NCBI GenBank assembly: GCA_001600355.1
Contig: BCJU01000001.1
Coordinates: 6,758,013 to 6,822,012 of the forward strand
Reading direction: 5' to 3'
DNA: 64,000 bases
From: Meira nashicola
Lineage: Eukaryota > Basidiomycota > Exobasidiomycetes > Exobasidiales > Brachybasidiaceae
Part shown: positions 22,401 through 32,032 of the stretch, one piece after another
Position numbering within the stretch: the stretch's first letter is position 1
Layout of the letters: the number at the start of each line of letters is the position of its first letter
Notes under the pieces: model-generated
Seen by the model: the letters and a program-made list of their open reading frames with translations, nothing else
Database searches by the model: none
Told to the model about the DNA's origin: nothing
Translations under genes and position numbers: made by a program

Positions 22401-23052
22401 ACAACACACTTTGAGCAAAAAGTTGGGAAACCTAGACGGTAGCGGCGGATCGGCTTCCAGTTCAACTAGCGGACCAGCAAGTGGAATAAGTGGTGGAAAT
22501 GCAGGTGGGGCATCTGGATCTTCTATTTTGTCAAATTCGACAACGGGCAGCGCATTAGGCAACGCAAGTGGAAACAATACGTTCAAACGATCCAACTTGA
22601 ACACATTCAATGCACTTTCGTCAAAGTTGTCAAAATCTTTGAACCAAATGGTTGCACATAATTCCAAGAACGCGATTGATTCACCTGCTGTATATATCGA
22701 AAGTCTTTCAAGATTGTTCAACAAATCGCAAGTTCTATGTGACCATTTGAGCGCACTTTTGGAAACGCGGCATCACAGTCATTCAGGCGAAATGAGTCAA
22801 GACCTTACAATCACTACAAATGCCAACATTGCTGCACATGGTGCATACGCAACAGGAATGCCAATGGGACTGCCTCCGATGGAGATCGGCTATTCGGGCT
22901 TGCAGGAAGAAATGCAAATGATGATCGAATTACGTTTGAGGAAGATGAGCGAATTTTTCGCAAATGTGGTACTAAGATTTGTCTTGCATGATTTGACAAT
23001 CTTGGTCGATAAATCTGTAAAGAAAAGCGCTGTTCAATTGTTTGAGTCATGA
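19468..23052 (+). CDS. Large MIT-domain protein
   Basis: This is an intronless frame of 1,194 residues. Residues about 345-423 form a MIT (microtubule interacting and trafficking) three-helix domain, visible as NILTIALQKAQSAVLLDGSN, then AYKQAVRLLQEVMERV, then a basic third helix ending RIRLLSMIYSP. The region before it is low-complexity Ser/Gln-rich. The region after it is Ser/Thr/Pro-rich with many TP and SP sites. A conserved-looking C-terminal domain begins near LILQDLFPTALPSMQMG (about 828) and continues through NEKCLRPFHTMKQLSTSIEKG and LFIPRELW to the end; Gly/Ser-rich inserts interrupt it. MIT domains usually bind ESCRT-III tails, so a role in membrane remodelling or trafficking is plausible but inferred. 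Filamentous fungi have similar large MIT proteins of unknown function. Confidence 0.78.
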   Translation: MEHSYIRSQQQPILNQQQSRRMMQHKQPEGYISSPPTSSSLPSTSNRNALRTRQENVGESFLAMDPESSSSPSSTKVASAGSSTMLSYSTSPNRGDSRSMQGRSAQAVKRMNFATQEDSDVAEGSSQRTQAIDLYNATLSGQESEQSGNEYAARPKAKSRGNRLGMQMGKMKAAPPSNPPEGQIGASNKEQGYTFALQQQEQQQQSQSAFPSQHDRRVPNYQHIQKQSYPSAYQQESDRSDIPQEGRPSPSSGRQKGMEKDLSTSSFSSNRATYDSNKLTESTSTTKDAWSTPNETPVRRTSSPDRQNATRSGQLSDATIAELGATPGMEPAALLNSDGQPLSSKNILTIALQKAQSAVLLDGSNNVAEAILAYKQAVRLLQEVMERVSPKTSSASRSNRKVHREEERRRLKVIHDTYAERIRLLSMIYSPNTDDENEGVFNTFHVGEPADTSGEADNEEEPEDEIADRKRWSRKQETKGKRISDTDAEMTEQIATPTTVAPIISISHDDPSGRATQDRMTPDRDNESRLPNRIDDGLITPSTPYFDANATFNEFRQSQEVITAPQQRTNPSSLAVSGTAAAEPKRIVRDQTLVSPSTSQGTISQRRRNTNASLSASTVPPSPTLLTSENESQSVTPTLASVASMISTGTTPPPPMPGSDGVLPVMKQLYAYQTDDASTPDKTIANLSEKLQLSDGESEKKERQAAFTSAARKRAISQPSNRRPSIPAAFLPGSMRSHHTATPTPVVRPPMPKISRKASMPLTLLPQSSGALSGGSATITSPSGAKGGLGASNPLPSPAPSSYSGYHMLGTPISAAPMSSNVVDDRSLILQDLFPTALPSMQMGMQPSFASNSGSLGLAWMGVSNSIPDAHDLNMPNEKCLRPFHTMKQLSTSIEKGSYLTQKLFIPRELWQQNVGGSRLSAVDTKIRLIDLMSTSMENVENFGQFLIHEMSFTGSTAIHVAKFVKTLDEVEVVMMEVQHTLSKKLGNLDGSGGSASSSTSGPASGISGGNAGGASGSSILSNSTTGSALGNASGNNTFKRSNLNTFNALSSKLSKSLNQMVAHNSKNAIDSPAVYIESLSRLFNKSQVLCDHLSALLETRHHSHSGEMSQDLTITTNANIAAHGAYATGMPMGLPPMEIGYSGLQEEMQMMIELRLRKMSEFFANVVLRFVLHDLTILVDKSVKKSAVQLFES

Positions 23053-23142
23053 GACTGTATCATTACCACTTCTTCTAAATTGTATCAATGACATGGTATA
23101 CATTGTGTGATGCTTAAAAATACAAATGCTATTAATGGGTGG

Positions 23143-25332
23143 CTAACACCGTTCAAATGTAGAATACAATGATGGTAAATTGGTAATGGCAAGCACTGCG
23201 CCTTGTTTGGCAAGCTTGCGTGATGGTACATATGTTTTGAGGGCAGGTGACCAGAACTTTAGCCAAGCATGTTTGAGTACATTCTTTTCAACTACATGGC
23301 TTGGAAGATTGTCACGAGATTGTTGCTTTTCTGATGAGGATGCAAGAGGAACATGCGCCCAAGCCAATTCTTCTAGGATGGTTTGCAAGCAAGCTTTTTC
23401 ATTTGTATAGTCTGGCTGCATGGCTATCCTCAAAAGCAAAGATGGAATTTTTGTTAATTGCAAAGCTATTTCGCTTTTGCCGGAAGCGTTTCCAAGGTGT
23501 CCAAAGATGTTCGGCAATGAAATCAATCGCATATGTTGCTCATTATCCTCAGTTTGTATTTCGATACTGAAATACTCCAACAACATTTCTGCATGTGCTG
23601 TCAAACGATCCTGAACGATTTCTATTACCTTTTCGTCAGAAATATTTGCAGATTTTCGCGCTGAGCTTGACTCTTCCGATTCAGTTGATAAGGCTGCCAT
23701 GATCAAATCTTTTACCAATGGTGCAGGTTGCAATCGGATCATGGGCAACTCACCAAATTGCTGTAAAAGGAGCTGATAGGCTATTTCTTCTACCAAACTG
23801 CTCATTTGAATGAGATATAGCTTGGTGGAATGTTGAGCTAGAAGAAGTTGTCTCTTTGCGTCTGCAACACCAACAAATGTTAACGAACGAAGGATTTCCG
23901 AACAATCCGTACTGCGATTTTCATAGATGGAATTGCGCAATTCGTCAATACTCTCAAGCTCTGTTGTGCTTTGTTTTACCACATAAGATTGTTGCACTGC
24001 CGTTGAAGGAAAAGGTAGAGATAGATCAGGTAGGAGACCTTCCTCCTCACGGGCCTTCTGTTCATTTTGCTGAGTGACAGCACCCATACCATCCAACGTT
24101 TGTGCTCTTGCATCAACTCGGACAAGATGCTGCGGGTAGCTAGGGCGAGCACTTGATGTAGTTTCTGTCACTCTATCTTGATCAAAATTGCGAAGCACCG
24201 ATTGTGTCATTGCAAATGTTCGAGTATTGTTTGCCGTCGTGAGAGCATCTTGCATTTTTGTGCAAATCTCTTCGATGATATCCTCTTCATGTAAAAAGTG
24301 TACTTCACGTTTGGTCGGATGAACGTTCACGTCCACATTGCCCTCCTCGATGTGCAAATCTAAGTACACCCAAGGATGATAACCTTTCGGAAGTATATTT
24401 GAATAAAGGGCCAAAACTGCTCTTCGCAAAGCGGGTGAATCCACCAAGCGATTGTTGATAAACAGCAGAAATACCGATTTGCGTGCGTTCCAATTTGGAC
24501 TGCTGATATATCCTCGTAGTTGCGTACCATATGCATCATTATTGAATTGTTGCAATCCAATCAACTCTTTCGACACTCTGCTACCATACACTACCCCAAT
24601 TGCATCCAAGGTTGTCGTATTACTTGACGAAGGTACGCTTAGATCGACCATTGCTGATGCCGCTTTCTTGCAACTAAATCCAACCCCACGGCCTCCATAG
24701 TGGACAGCATATTTGCTTACGACGTCCAGTGCCATGGCGTATTCGTCAGATGCACTTTTTAGAGCTCTTTTGCGCTGTGGTACGTTGAAGAATAGATCCT
24801 CTGCTGTGATGAACGTACCTTGGCTTCCTGCGCAAGGTTTTGGATCCGATGATTGACCCGGTTTGACAGGCACTAAGCTTCCATTCGCATAAGAGGCTTT
24901 GTATGCGATTTCGCTATCTTTCGTTCTACTAACTACGTTCATACTTGCACTGACATAACTTATACTTGCTAATGCTTCCCCTCTAAATCCAAAAGTTGTC
25001 ATATTCTGTAGATCAGAAAACGATCGTAATTTCGAAGTTGCAAATCTTTGACACAAAAGAGGCAAATCATTATATGCAACGCCATTTCCGTCATCTTGTA
25101 CTTGAAGCATCTTCAGACCTCCATCTCGCAATTGAATTCGAATCATTTTTGCATCTGCGTCCAAACTGTTTTCAATCATTTCCTTGAGTGCGTTTGCAGG
25201 TCGATGAATTATTTCACCAGCTGCGATTCGATTCACTACATCTTCGGGCAGACGTACAATGGCTCTTGAAGATGTCAATCTGGGATCACCAAGTCTCTCA
25301 GTCGCTGACTGTGATCCTCCATCAACCTTCAT
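23143..25332 (-). CDS. MLH1: DNA mismatch repair protein MLH1
   Basis: Counted from the ATG beginning MKVDGGSQSA, this is a 729-residue MutL homologue, about the usual MLH1 length. An in-frame start 35 codons upstream is possible, but that extension contains a GTAAGT and reads as leader sequence. GHKL ATPase motifs are ENSLDA (54-59), DDGNG (80-84) and FGFRGEALASIS (114 onward). The MutL signature GFRGEAL is exact. The protein ends in FERC, the C-terminal tetrad diagnostic of MLH1, which contributes to the endonuclease site of MLH1-PMS1/PMS2. MLH1 pairs with Pms1, Mlh2 or Mlh3 downstream of MutS in mismatch repair and meiotic crossing over. It is divergent to YAK1 with about 0.77 kb between start codons. 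Confidence 0.96.
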   Translation of the reverse strand: MKVDGGSQSATERLGDPRLTSSRAIVRLPEDVVNRIAAGEIIHRPANALKEMIENSLDADAKMIRIQLRDGGLKMLQVQDDGNGVAYNDLPLLCQRFATSKLRSFSDLQNMTTFGFRGEALASISYVSASMNVVSRTKDSEIAYKASYANGSLVPVKPGQSSDPKPCAGSQGTFITAEDLFFNVPQRKRALKSASDEYAMALDVVSKYAVHYGGRGVGFSCKKAASAMVDLSVPSSSNTTTLDAIGVVYGSRVSKELIGLQQFNNDAYGTQLRGYISSPNWNARKSVFLLFINNRLVDSPALRRAVLALYSNILPKGYHPWVYLDLHIEEGNVDVNVHPTKREVHFLHEEDIIEEICTKMQDALTTANNTRTFAMTQSVLRNFDQDRVTETTSSARPSYPQHLVRVDARAQTLDGMGAVTQQNEQKAREEEGLLPDLSLPFPSTAVQQSYVVKQSTTELESIDELRNSIYENRSTDCSEILRSLTFVGVADAKRQLLLAQHSTKLYLIQMSSLVEEIAYQLLLQQFGELPMIRLQPAPLVKDLIMAALSTESEESSSARKSANISDEKVIEIVQDRLTAHAEMLLEYFSIEIQTEDNEQHMRLISLPNIFGHLGNASGKSEIALQLTKIPSLLLRIAMQPDYTNEKACLQTILEELAWAHVPLASSSEKQQSRDNLPSHVVEKNVLKHAWLKFWSPALKTYVPSRKLAKQGAVLAITNLPSLYSTFERC

Positions 25333-26101
25333 CGTTCTTGATGAGAAAAAATCACAACGATGATCAAAGTGAAGAAGAAGCAAAGCAAGAAGGAACACCT
25401 CACTTACGCGGAGAACAACACTTTTTAGTGCATACACTTACTGCATACGCGTAAAAATTAGCGCGCCTGAATTAGCATGATTAGACTATTGATGACATCA
25501 AGATCTTCTCCCACATCTTTACTTTGAATATATAAGTATCCAATTCACAAATCCCACTTTCCAGGGTGAATTGGTCGTCACTCGCTATCTGTTTTCGTGA
25601 TTGTGAAGATTTTCCCCTTATTTGCGGCGTATTCTTCTCTTTAATCTGGAGACTGCTGCTATTTTTGGCTAAGCAGTGAATACTCAGCGTTCAAGTTTGT
25701 TTGTACCTTCTCGGGTTAGGAGCTTGCTCTTCAATCGCTGTGCCGTGGAAGTACATAGTCCACGAAAAAGGCAGTGGACGCGCCGCACGCTAGAACAGCA
25801 AACGCACGCTCGCAAACACACGTACATAGACTAGACTAGACTACCCAAGCATTGCAGCAGTTGCTTTGTTGAATGATAAGTATTCAAGCGCACGCACGTA
25901 CACTACGCTATTCACACACGCACTCGCAATTCTTTGAACACAGATACGATCACAATCTATTTCTCAAGATCTCAAAATTCAAACTTCAACTATTTTCTGT
26001 ATTCCTTGCAATTCAGTTTGGTGAGCCAATAAAAGTGTGAATGCTGAATTAAAGGACAGAATTGATTCTACGTGCGTACGCGCCACGTTTGAATCCCGGT
26101 C
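25333..26101. promoter_or_regulatory. Shared upstream region of MLH1 and YAK1
   Basis: A divergent intergenic region. A TATA-like TATATAAG lies near 25528-25535, and CA-rich and CGCACGCA-type short repeats lie between about 25780 and 25930, including three copies of a TAGAC unit near 25828-25842. No gene is seen. Promoter function is inferred from position. Confidence 0.5.
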
Positions 26102-29100
26102 ATGCATTCAGGTCGACCATCTTCGGCTACGGCTCAACATGTTATAAATATGATCGGAATGGATCCAGGTCTAGGTTTGAGCAGTGGAGGAATACAAAGT
26201 ATGGGAGGAAGTGGAACAGGTGGTGGTGGTGGTGTTGGAACAACAAATGGTTCTGGATCTGCGATGGCTTCTCATCCTGGTGCTGTTCCAGGCAGCTATC
26301 GTTCCACCCCATCTCAACAACAATACCATCAACAACCGATATCGCCAAGAGCTCCTGAAAGTTTATTACCTCAGGATGTTGGAAGTCCAACTGGTAATCC
26401 GATGTCTAATTATCCATCGCCCCAATCTGCTCAAGGAGGAGGATTATCACCTCCTTTGATCCCTTCTACTTCGCAACTCGGACGCAGTCAATCACTAGGA
26501 CATGCTGCCTATCAACAATATCATAACCTTCAGCAAAAACAACAGCACCATCAACATGCGCAACAGTTACCACAATCTTCTACAACGGCAGATCTGTATT
26601 CTATGCAAGCTGGTGGATCTTCATCCAGAAGAGACAGAAGTCAGCAATATTCGGATGGAGGTGGGATAGGGTCAAAGAACGTAGCAAATGCAAGTATATT
26701 GCCCACGATCAATACACATATACCCTCAAGTTCTTTGATGAATTCGCCCTATAGTCCTTCAAATCGACAATCGTTGATGTATGACCCTTCTGCTTCTGCA
26801 AGATTGTCTACTGCGTCTTCAGCAACAGGCACTTCACAACCACACTCTCCAGGTACTACAGCAGCAACATCGTACGGATCTCCTTATATACCCTCACAAC
26901 ATCTTCCACCGCAGCATTTGACGGGTGCACGACCGATGAGCATGATAGATCCATCAAGTGGTTATACACAAGGTCTAACGGCATCCTATGGAGGAGCGCA
27001 AACAATCTCACCTGTCGCCGGTTCCAGCAAACGTGCATCTGTCCCTCATCCGCAGAATACAATGGATCAAGGATCTGTTTTGCCTCTGCATAATTCACCA
27101 CAGATCAATTCTCCGAGTGGATATGGTGACTCTTTGCCCCTATACAGTTCTGGATCTTCCAGCAGACCACCAATCTCATCGCCTTACATACCTATGTCTC
27201 CAAGCACCGCCAATCGCGTAGGTGCACCTCCTCGAACGACAACGATAAGCGGCGCTTACTCGCCAATTCATGCACCGTCAGATCGGATGAGTATTGAGCC
27301 TAATGCACAAGCGACACCTCGAAAGGAGAGGAGGAATACGGTGACAAGTAATGATACCATTACACGCCAGCAGCTTGGTCAATTTGAAGAATGGGAACGC
27401 AAACAGCGTGTACTTCAACGAAGGCAAGAGGGGTTTCGAAGAGTACGTGATTTGAATGATCTCAAAGTCAATCTCGAACCTGCTCAACAAGGGATAGGAA
27501 GACGTGCTGATCCTATGGGTGGGTATGTGAGCCCATTGAAAGCAATGACTGCCTATTTGCATCACACATACCACTTGGTCAACCCGGCTTTCTTTTATGA
27601 ATTATCCTTCAATCCTCGACGTGTTTTAACGAAGCCTAGTAGGCCGATGCATAATGATGGTCATGACAACGAAGATAGCGATTATATCTTGTACGTTAAC
27701 GACTGGCTTGGAACGGAAGAGGGTAATCGATATTTGATTTTGGACATCTTGGGCCAAGGAACATTCGGACAAGTGGTCAAGTGTCAAAATATGAAGACGC
27801 GGGAAATTGTTGCAGTAAAGGTGATCAAGAACAAGCCCGCCTACTTCAACCAGAGTATGATGGAGGTTACCATCCTGGAAATGTTGAATGGGAATTGGGA
27901 TCCAAATGATGAACATCACATCCTTCGTTTACGCGATACATTTATTCATGCCAAGCATTTGTGTTTAGTATTCGAGCTTCTTTCGTCGAATTTGTACGAA
28001 TTGATCAAGCAGAATTCCTTTAGAGGGTTGAGCACGAGTTTGGTCAGGGTATTCACCACACAACTCTTGGACGCATTGACGGTTCTTAATGAGGCAAGAT
28101 TGATTCATTGTGATTTGAAGCCGGAGAACATTCTGTTGAAGACGTTACAAACGCCTAGTATCAAATTGGTCGATTTCGGAAGTGCTTGTCATGAAAGGCA
28201 AACAGTTTATACCTACATTCAAAGCAGATTTTACCGATCACCCGAAGTATTGCTTGGATTACCCTATAATTCGGCGATTGATATGTGGTCTTTGGGATGT
28301 ATTGCGATTGAGCTGTTTTTGGGTCTACCTTTATTCCCTGGTACGTCAGAATACAATCAAATTTGTCGTATTGTGGAGATGCTCGGATTGCCGCCGCGAT
28401 GGATGTTGGAGCAAGGGAAGCAAACGGGAGAGTTCTTTAATGTATATACGGACGAATACGGACGCAAGCAATACAAGCTCAAAAGCATTGATCAGTACAG
28501 TAAAGAGCACAGCGTGCAAGAACAACCTTCAAAGCGTTATTTTCAAGCAACAACATTGCCGGACATTGTTAAGACGTACCCTATGTCACGTAAGAGCGGT
28601 AAAGCGACAGACGTGCAAAAAGAGATGGCCAACAGAGCATCTTTCATCGACTTCACCTCTGGTTTGTTGAATATGGATCCCAACTTGCGATGGACTCCGC
28701 AACAATCTAAGTTGCATCCTTTCATCACTGGAGAAAAGTATGTGCAGCCATTCAAGCCGCCAGTCACTTCACCTGGCTCGATTCAACGATCAACCAGACC
28801 AGGCGGTAGCGCAGCGCAAGTCAATACAAGTGATCCGAATAGACATCCTTTTGGCGGTTTACCAGAAACGCCAGCACGATCGACGGGAAGAACGTATCAA
28901 GATGCTGCCGCTTACAGTCAACATTTGGCCCAACAACAAGCTTACAATGCTGCCCATCAGGCTAGACAGAATCAAATCAATAATCCATACGTACGCGAAG
29001 ATGCAGCAAGAGCGGAAGCAGATGCACAAGCTGGTTCCAATCAGGCACAAGTAGCTGCTGCTCAAGCACATGCTCAAGCTCAGGCACAAGCACAAGCACA

Positions 29101-30385
29101 AGCACAGGCACAGGCCCAAGCACAAGCTCAAATGCACGCACAAGCACAAGCCGCACAATTACATTCCACAGCCATGTCACCGCAGTATGGCCAAATTTCT
29201 GGCAGTGCGATTCAAGATGGTCGTGGTAGTGCATCTGCTTATACACAAAATCGAAGCAGAAGTAATACGTTGACGAGAATGGAAGTCATTCCTCCGCAAA
29301 TGGCAAAGATGGGCTTAGAAGCTGGTCACAGAATGACGCCAGTGATGAATAGAGATGAAAGTATGCGAGAATGGGAACGTCAGCAACAAGCAGGTGGAAG
29401 CAGTCAAGCGGTAAGTGGATCGATGGGGAATACAAATCAAGGTAAATCATCGGGAAGGTCTGGAAAGCAACGCAATGATTATCACAATCTTGATTTGCTT
29501 CATCAACAAGCAGAACAGCAAGCTCAAAGAACTGCTGCATATAACGGTCAACAGCAACAGGTACCTTACCAATCACCCAATTCAAACGCTCAGAATTGGC
29601 AAGCAGCTGCAAATTCGTTGGTAGGTATGACTAATTCACAACAGCCTTCCGCTGGTGGATCTGGTTATATTCCTTCATCAAGCATGTCGCCTACAGGAAT
29701 GAAGAGTCGACAACAATCTTTTAGCGTCGTGGTTGATGGTCAACAACAACAACAAAGGTTACCGGTTTCTGCTTCGGCCACTTTTGCTGGTTCATCGCCT
29801 ACAATCCAAGGTGGAAATTTGCCCTCTCAAATCGCGGCACCACCTCCTGCAGCTTATACTTCCACTTCACGTCAACCGCTTTCGGCACCAAATACAAATG
29901 GAGCAGTGGCGGGTTTGAGCTTTGATCCGTATCAAACAGATATCGCACAATTGCAACCGGCTTTGCACCCTACGCAATATCATACCGTTGGACATGCACC
30001 TGTGAGTGCAGGTAATTCACAATCACGACATTCGATCGGAGGTGGAACGATGCCTGCTTCAAATAGACATTCTATCGCTATCCCACACGTTTCATCGCCT
30101 AATTCGGTTTTGACAAATTCAGGCGGAGGAATGATTGGTAGTAATTCGTTGGCCAACTTGCAAGGTTTGTATACTAATCCTGCTTCTGATCCAGCCATAG
30201 TTGCACATCAACAGCAGAGGAGTGATGGTTATGGAGGCTTATCGGATCTGATGTTTTCCGCAGGAGGAGGAGGAGGACAACAACAGCAACAACATAGATT
30301 TTCTCATCAACAATCTCCCGTTCAGCCTACACAATCACCGAATGATTTTAACGGATTGCCACAATATCAGACGAGGCGGTATTAG
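26102..30385 (+). CDS. YAK1: Dual-specificity protein kinase Yak1 (DYRK family)
   Basis: This intronless frame has 1,427 residues. The kinase domain spans about 543-877. It shows the Gly-rich loop LGQGTFGQVVKC, the catalytic lysine in VAVKVIKNK, the loop HCDLKPEN (about 668), LVDFGSAC (about 690) and the activation loop YTYIQSRFYRSPEVLLG. The YxY pair is the tyrosine autophosphorylation site of DYRK kinases, and SSNLYELIKQN is Yak1-like. Yak1 restrains growth under glucose or nutrient limitation, downstream of PKA and TOR. The N-terminal 540 residues are Ser/Gln/Pro-rich and disordered. The C-terminal 550 residues are Gln/Ala-rich, with a dipeptide run of alternating Gln and Ala around residues 985-1018 and later poly-Gln. 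The N-terminal start is the first ATG and fits the open frame. The disordered arms are long for the family. Confidence 0.95.
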   Translation: MHSGRPSSATAQHVINMIGMDPGLGLSSGGIQSMGGSGTGGGGGVGTTNGSGSAMASHPGAVPGSYRSTPSQQQYHQQPISPRAPESLLPQDVGSPTGNPMSNYPSPQSAQGGGLSPPLIPSTSQLGRSQSLGHAAYQQYHNLQQKQQHHQHAQQLPQSSTTADLYSMQAGGSSSRRDRSQQYSDGGGIGSKNVANASILPTINTHIPSSSLMNSPYSPSNRQSLMYDPSASARLSTASSATGTSQPHSPGTTAATSYGSPYIPSQHLPPQHLTGARPMSMIDPSSGYTQGLTASYGGAQTISPVAGSSKRASVPHPQNTMDQGSVLPLHNSPQINSPSGYGDSLPLYSSGSSSRPPISSPYIPMSPSTANRVGAPPRTTTISGAYSPIHAPSDRMSIEPNAQATPRKERRNTVTSNDTITRQQLGQFEEWERKQRVLQRRQEGFRRVRDLNDLKVNLEPAQQGIGRRADPMGGYVSPLKAMTAYLHHTYHLVNPAFFYELSFNPRRVLTKPSRPMHNDGHDNEDSDYILYVNDWLGTEEGNRYLILDILGQGTFGQVVKCQNMKTREIVAVKVIKNKPAYFNQSMMEVTILEMLNGNWDPNDEHHILRLRDTFIHAKHLCLVFELLSSNLYELIKQNSFRGLSTSLVRVFTTQLLDALTVLNEARLIHCDLKPENILLKTLQTPSIKLVDFGSACHERQTVYTYIQSRFYRSPEVLLGLPYNSAIDMWSLGCIAIELFLGLPLFPGTSEYNQICRIVEMLGLPPRWMLEQGKQTGEFFNVYTDEYGRKQYKLKSIDQYSKEHSVQEQPSKRYFQATTLPDIVKTYPMSRKSGKATDVQKEMANRASFIDFTSGLLNMDPNLRWTPQQSKLHPFITGEKYVQPFKPPVTSPGSIQRSTRPGGSAAQVNTSDPNRHPFGGLPETPARSTGRTYQDAAAYSQHLAQQQAYNAAHQARQNQINNPYVREDAARAEADAQAGSNQAQVAAAQAHAQAQAQAQAQAQAQAQAQAQMHAQAQAAQLHSTAMSPQYGQISGSAIQDGRGSASAYTQNRSRSNTLTRMEVIPPQMAKMGLEAGHRMTPVMNRDESMREWERQQQAGGSSQAVSGSMGNTNQGKSSGRSGKQRNDYHNLDLLHQQAEQQAQRTAAYNGQQQQVPYQSPNSNAQNWQAAANSLVGMTNSQQPSAGGSGYIPSSSMSPTGMKSRQQSFSVVVDGQQQQQRLPVSASATFAGSSPTIQGGNLPSQIAAPPPAAYTSTSRQPLSAPNTNGAVAGLSFDPYQTDIAQLQPALHPTQYHTVGHAPVSAGNSQSRHSIGGGTMPASNRHSIAIPHVSSPNSVLTNSGGGMIGSNSLANLQGLYTNPASDPAIVAHQQQRSDGYGGLSDLMFSAGGGGGQQQQQHRFSHQQSPVQPTQSPNDFNGLPQYQTRRY
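29040..29160 (+). repeat. Gln-Ala dipeptide-encoding repeat inside YAK1
   Basis: About 120 bases of a CAAGCA/CAGGCA-type hexamer encode alternating Gln and Ala. Codon variation (CAA/CAG, GCA/GCC/GCT) shows partial decay of a once purer microsatellite. Such tracts often vary in length between strains. Confidence 0.85.
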
Positions 30386-30820
30386 TGGAAAAAGAGAATA
30401 ATTTGAATGGAAAGTTTCAACGAAAAGCACGTTATGATTATTGTACTACAATATCGTCTCACGAGATTTCACTGATGAAATTTAATGAATTTTGCCACTT
30501 TTATCTGGCATTTATGCTCGGAAGAAAGTGTGTACAAAGGACTGATATAGAGATTTATTCATCACGAAAGTGTAATGCATGCTTTATATCTGACGATGAA
30601 GGGGTTTTAATAGATCAATTGGAGTTGAGACCGAGTTGAGACCGTAATTTAACCTTATTGCTAGATTTCTTATTGAAAAGTACTGGACATAAGATGGCTA
30701 AGATGAAATTGAGTTGTATGGATAACAGAATGCTAAAAGTGATTCGATAGAGGTTGCTTTGACTGACTGAAATTATTTGATTTCCTTTTCAAAGGTATAA
30801 TCCTTATGCCTTGTTCTTGC

Positions 30821-31070
30821 TCAGCAGCAACTTGTACCCTCAGGGCAAGAATTGCAATGAGAACTGCTGCCTGTTGCGCAATTGGTCTTGCAAGAAGGAT
30901 TTGGGTGAGCGCTTAGGGAATTAAATGAAATTTATGATCTGTAAGTTTTTGTTTTTTCTAAACTTAATTCAAAAGATTATTTTTTCGACTCACCTATTGA
31001 CACTGCCGATTTGACAAGTAACAAGAGCGACCAGGAATAAAATATATGTAAACGTTGCAACTTGAACCAT
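30821..31070 (-). CDS. Small secreted cysteine-rich peptide A, two exons
   Basis: Exons are 31070-30994 and 30911-30821, joined across a GTGAGT...CTAAG intron at phase 2, giving 55 residues. Residues 1 to about 22 are a signal peptide with a hydrophobic core (TYILFLVALVTC). The mature part has six cysteines spaced C-x3-C-x7-C-x2-C-x5-C-C and ends on the last Cys. A TATAAA at 31183-31178 lies 108 bases upstream of the ATG. Peptide B next door has the same exon-1 length, the same intron phase and nearly the same cysteine spacing, which is strong evidence that both are real. The framework suggests three disulfides, as in defensin-like or other small disulfide-rich secreted peptides. The function is unknown; effector, antimicrobial, signalling or self-recognition roles are all open. 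Confidence 0.82.
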
Positions 31071-31177
31071 TTTCAGAGGATTGTTCGAAACGAGGTTTAA
31101 GAATATTTGGATAAGAAGAATGTTGATGACAAGGTCTTACTTAGGGAATAGTTATAGGCTAAATTCATATTTTGTTG

Positions 31178-31183
31178 TTTATA
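31178..31183 (-). promoter_or_regulatory. TATA box of peptide gene A
   Basis: TATAAA on the minus strand, 108 bases upstream of the start codon. The paralogous gene has a TATA at nearly the same distance. Confidence 0.55.
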
Positions 31184-31692
31184 AGAGAAATGCATATAAG
31201 TGCTATGTAAATTGATGAGGCATTATGCTTCCGGCAAAAGTGGTGAAAACTGCAATGCTGGCAAAATGAGGGCTGAATGCGTTAAATGAAAGGTATACAA
31301 TAATTATTGTACTGCAATTTCGTCTTGCTCTCATTGTTTGGCTTTGATAAATATTTAAGCCATTTCTTGGCGATCATTTCCGTAATGAAGTATTGGCAAA
31401 GCATTTGACACATGTCCATGAAAAGTGTAGTACATGCTTTTTATTTGATGAAGGAGGGGTTTTTAGAGATTCAATCAAAGTCTAACATAATCTTATTACA
31501 AAGTTCTGACACGTATTTAATAGGAATCATGACATGAATCTCAGCGATTTGATGGAAGTTACATTGAGCACAAGTTGCATCATAATAGACTTAAGATGGC
31601 TGAGATCAAGTTGATTTGTAGGGAGAACAAAAGGGTAAAATTGATTTGATTTTGACTTTATCAAATTTAGCATGGCGTAAATTTGTTCTTGC

Positions 31693-31929
31693 TCAGCAAC
31701 ACTTTTGTCCTTCAGGGCAAGCACCAGAGCAAAGATCGAGATTAATTTCTCCGCAGTTGGACTTGCATGAAGCACTTGGGGAAAGAAGATGAATGATTAT
31801 TGTTATTACGTTTGTTTAAATTTGTTTAATAAAATTATTTTCGACTACTTACCCATTGACATTGCCAATTTGACAAGCAACGAGAGCTACCAAAAGTAAA
31901 ACATAGGTAAAGGCTGAAATTTGAACCAT
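31693..31929 (-). CDS. Small secreted cysteine-rich peptide B, two exons
   Basis: Exons are 31929-31853 and 31774-31693 with a phase-2 GTAAGT...CCAAG intron; the product has 52 residues. Residues 1 to about 22 form a signal peptide (TYVLLLVALVAC core) very similar to peptide A. The six cysteines follow C-x3-C-x7-C-x3-C-x5-C-C and the protein again ends in Cys-Cys. The signal peptide and the PEG-x-x-CC end are the best conserved parts, while the residues between cysteines differ, as expected for a secreted peptide under diversifying or relaxed selection. The 14 bases after the last Cys codons (TGAGCAAGAACAA) are also shared, so similarity extends past the stop. A longer in-frame upstream ATG exists but lies before the TATA-to-ATG leader and is not chosen. 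Confidence 0.82.
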
Positions 31930-32026
31930 GTTTGAAAATTGTTTGTAGAAAGTCTTTATTGAGTAAGAAGAGAAGATAAGTTTTGATGAGGGAAAATAGG
32001 AGTTCAAGAATTTGAAAATGGCTTTC

Positions 32027-32032
32027 TTTATA
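32027..32032 (-). promoter_or_regulatory. TATA box of peptide gene B
   Basis: TATAAA on the minus strand, about 100 bases upstream of the chosen ATG, at the equivalent place to the TATA of peptide gene A. Confidence 0.55.

Larger units (their letters stand above)
30430..31200. repeat. Tandem segmental duplication, copy 1 (carries peptide gene A)
   Basis: Several segments reappear in the next copy at an offset of about 850-870 bases. They include ATTATTGTACT followed by a matching TCGTCT, a shared block around CATGCTTT...GGGGTTTT...AGAT, and a block around AAGATGGCTAAGATGAAATT matching AAGATGGCTGAGATCAAGTT. The peptide gene and its TATA box also recur. Similarity is partial, so the duplication is not recent. 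The edges are approximate. Confidence 0.75.

Noticed and set aside
26060..26105. tRNA-like GTTTGAATCCCGG before YAK1
   Set aside because: No cloverleaf can be built around it, and it directly abuts the YAK1 start codon.
28859..29246. Antisense Leu/Cys-rich and Val/Leu-rich frames over the YAK1 repeat
   Set aside because: They are the reverse reading of the Gln-Ala hexamer repeat and have no independent coding signal.
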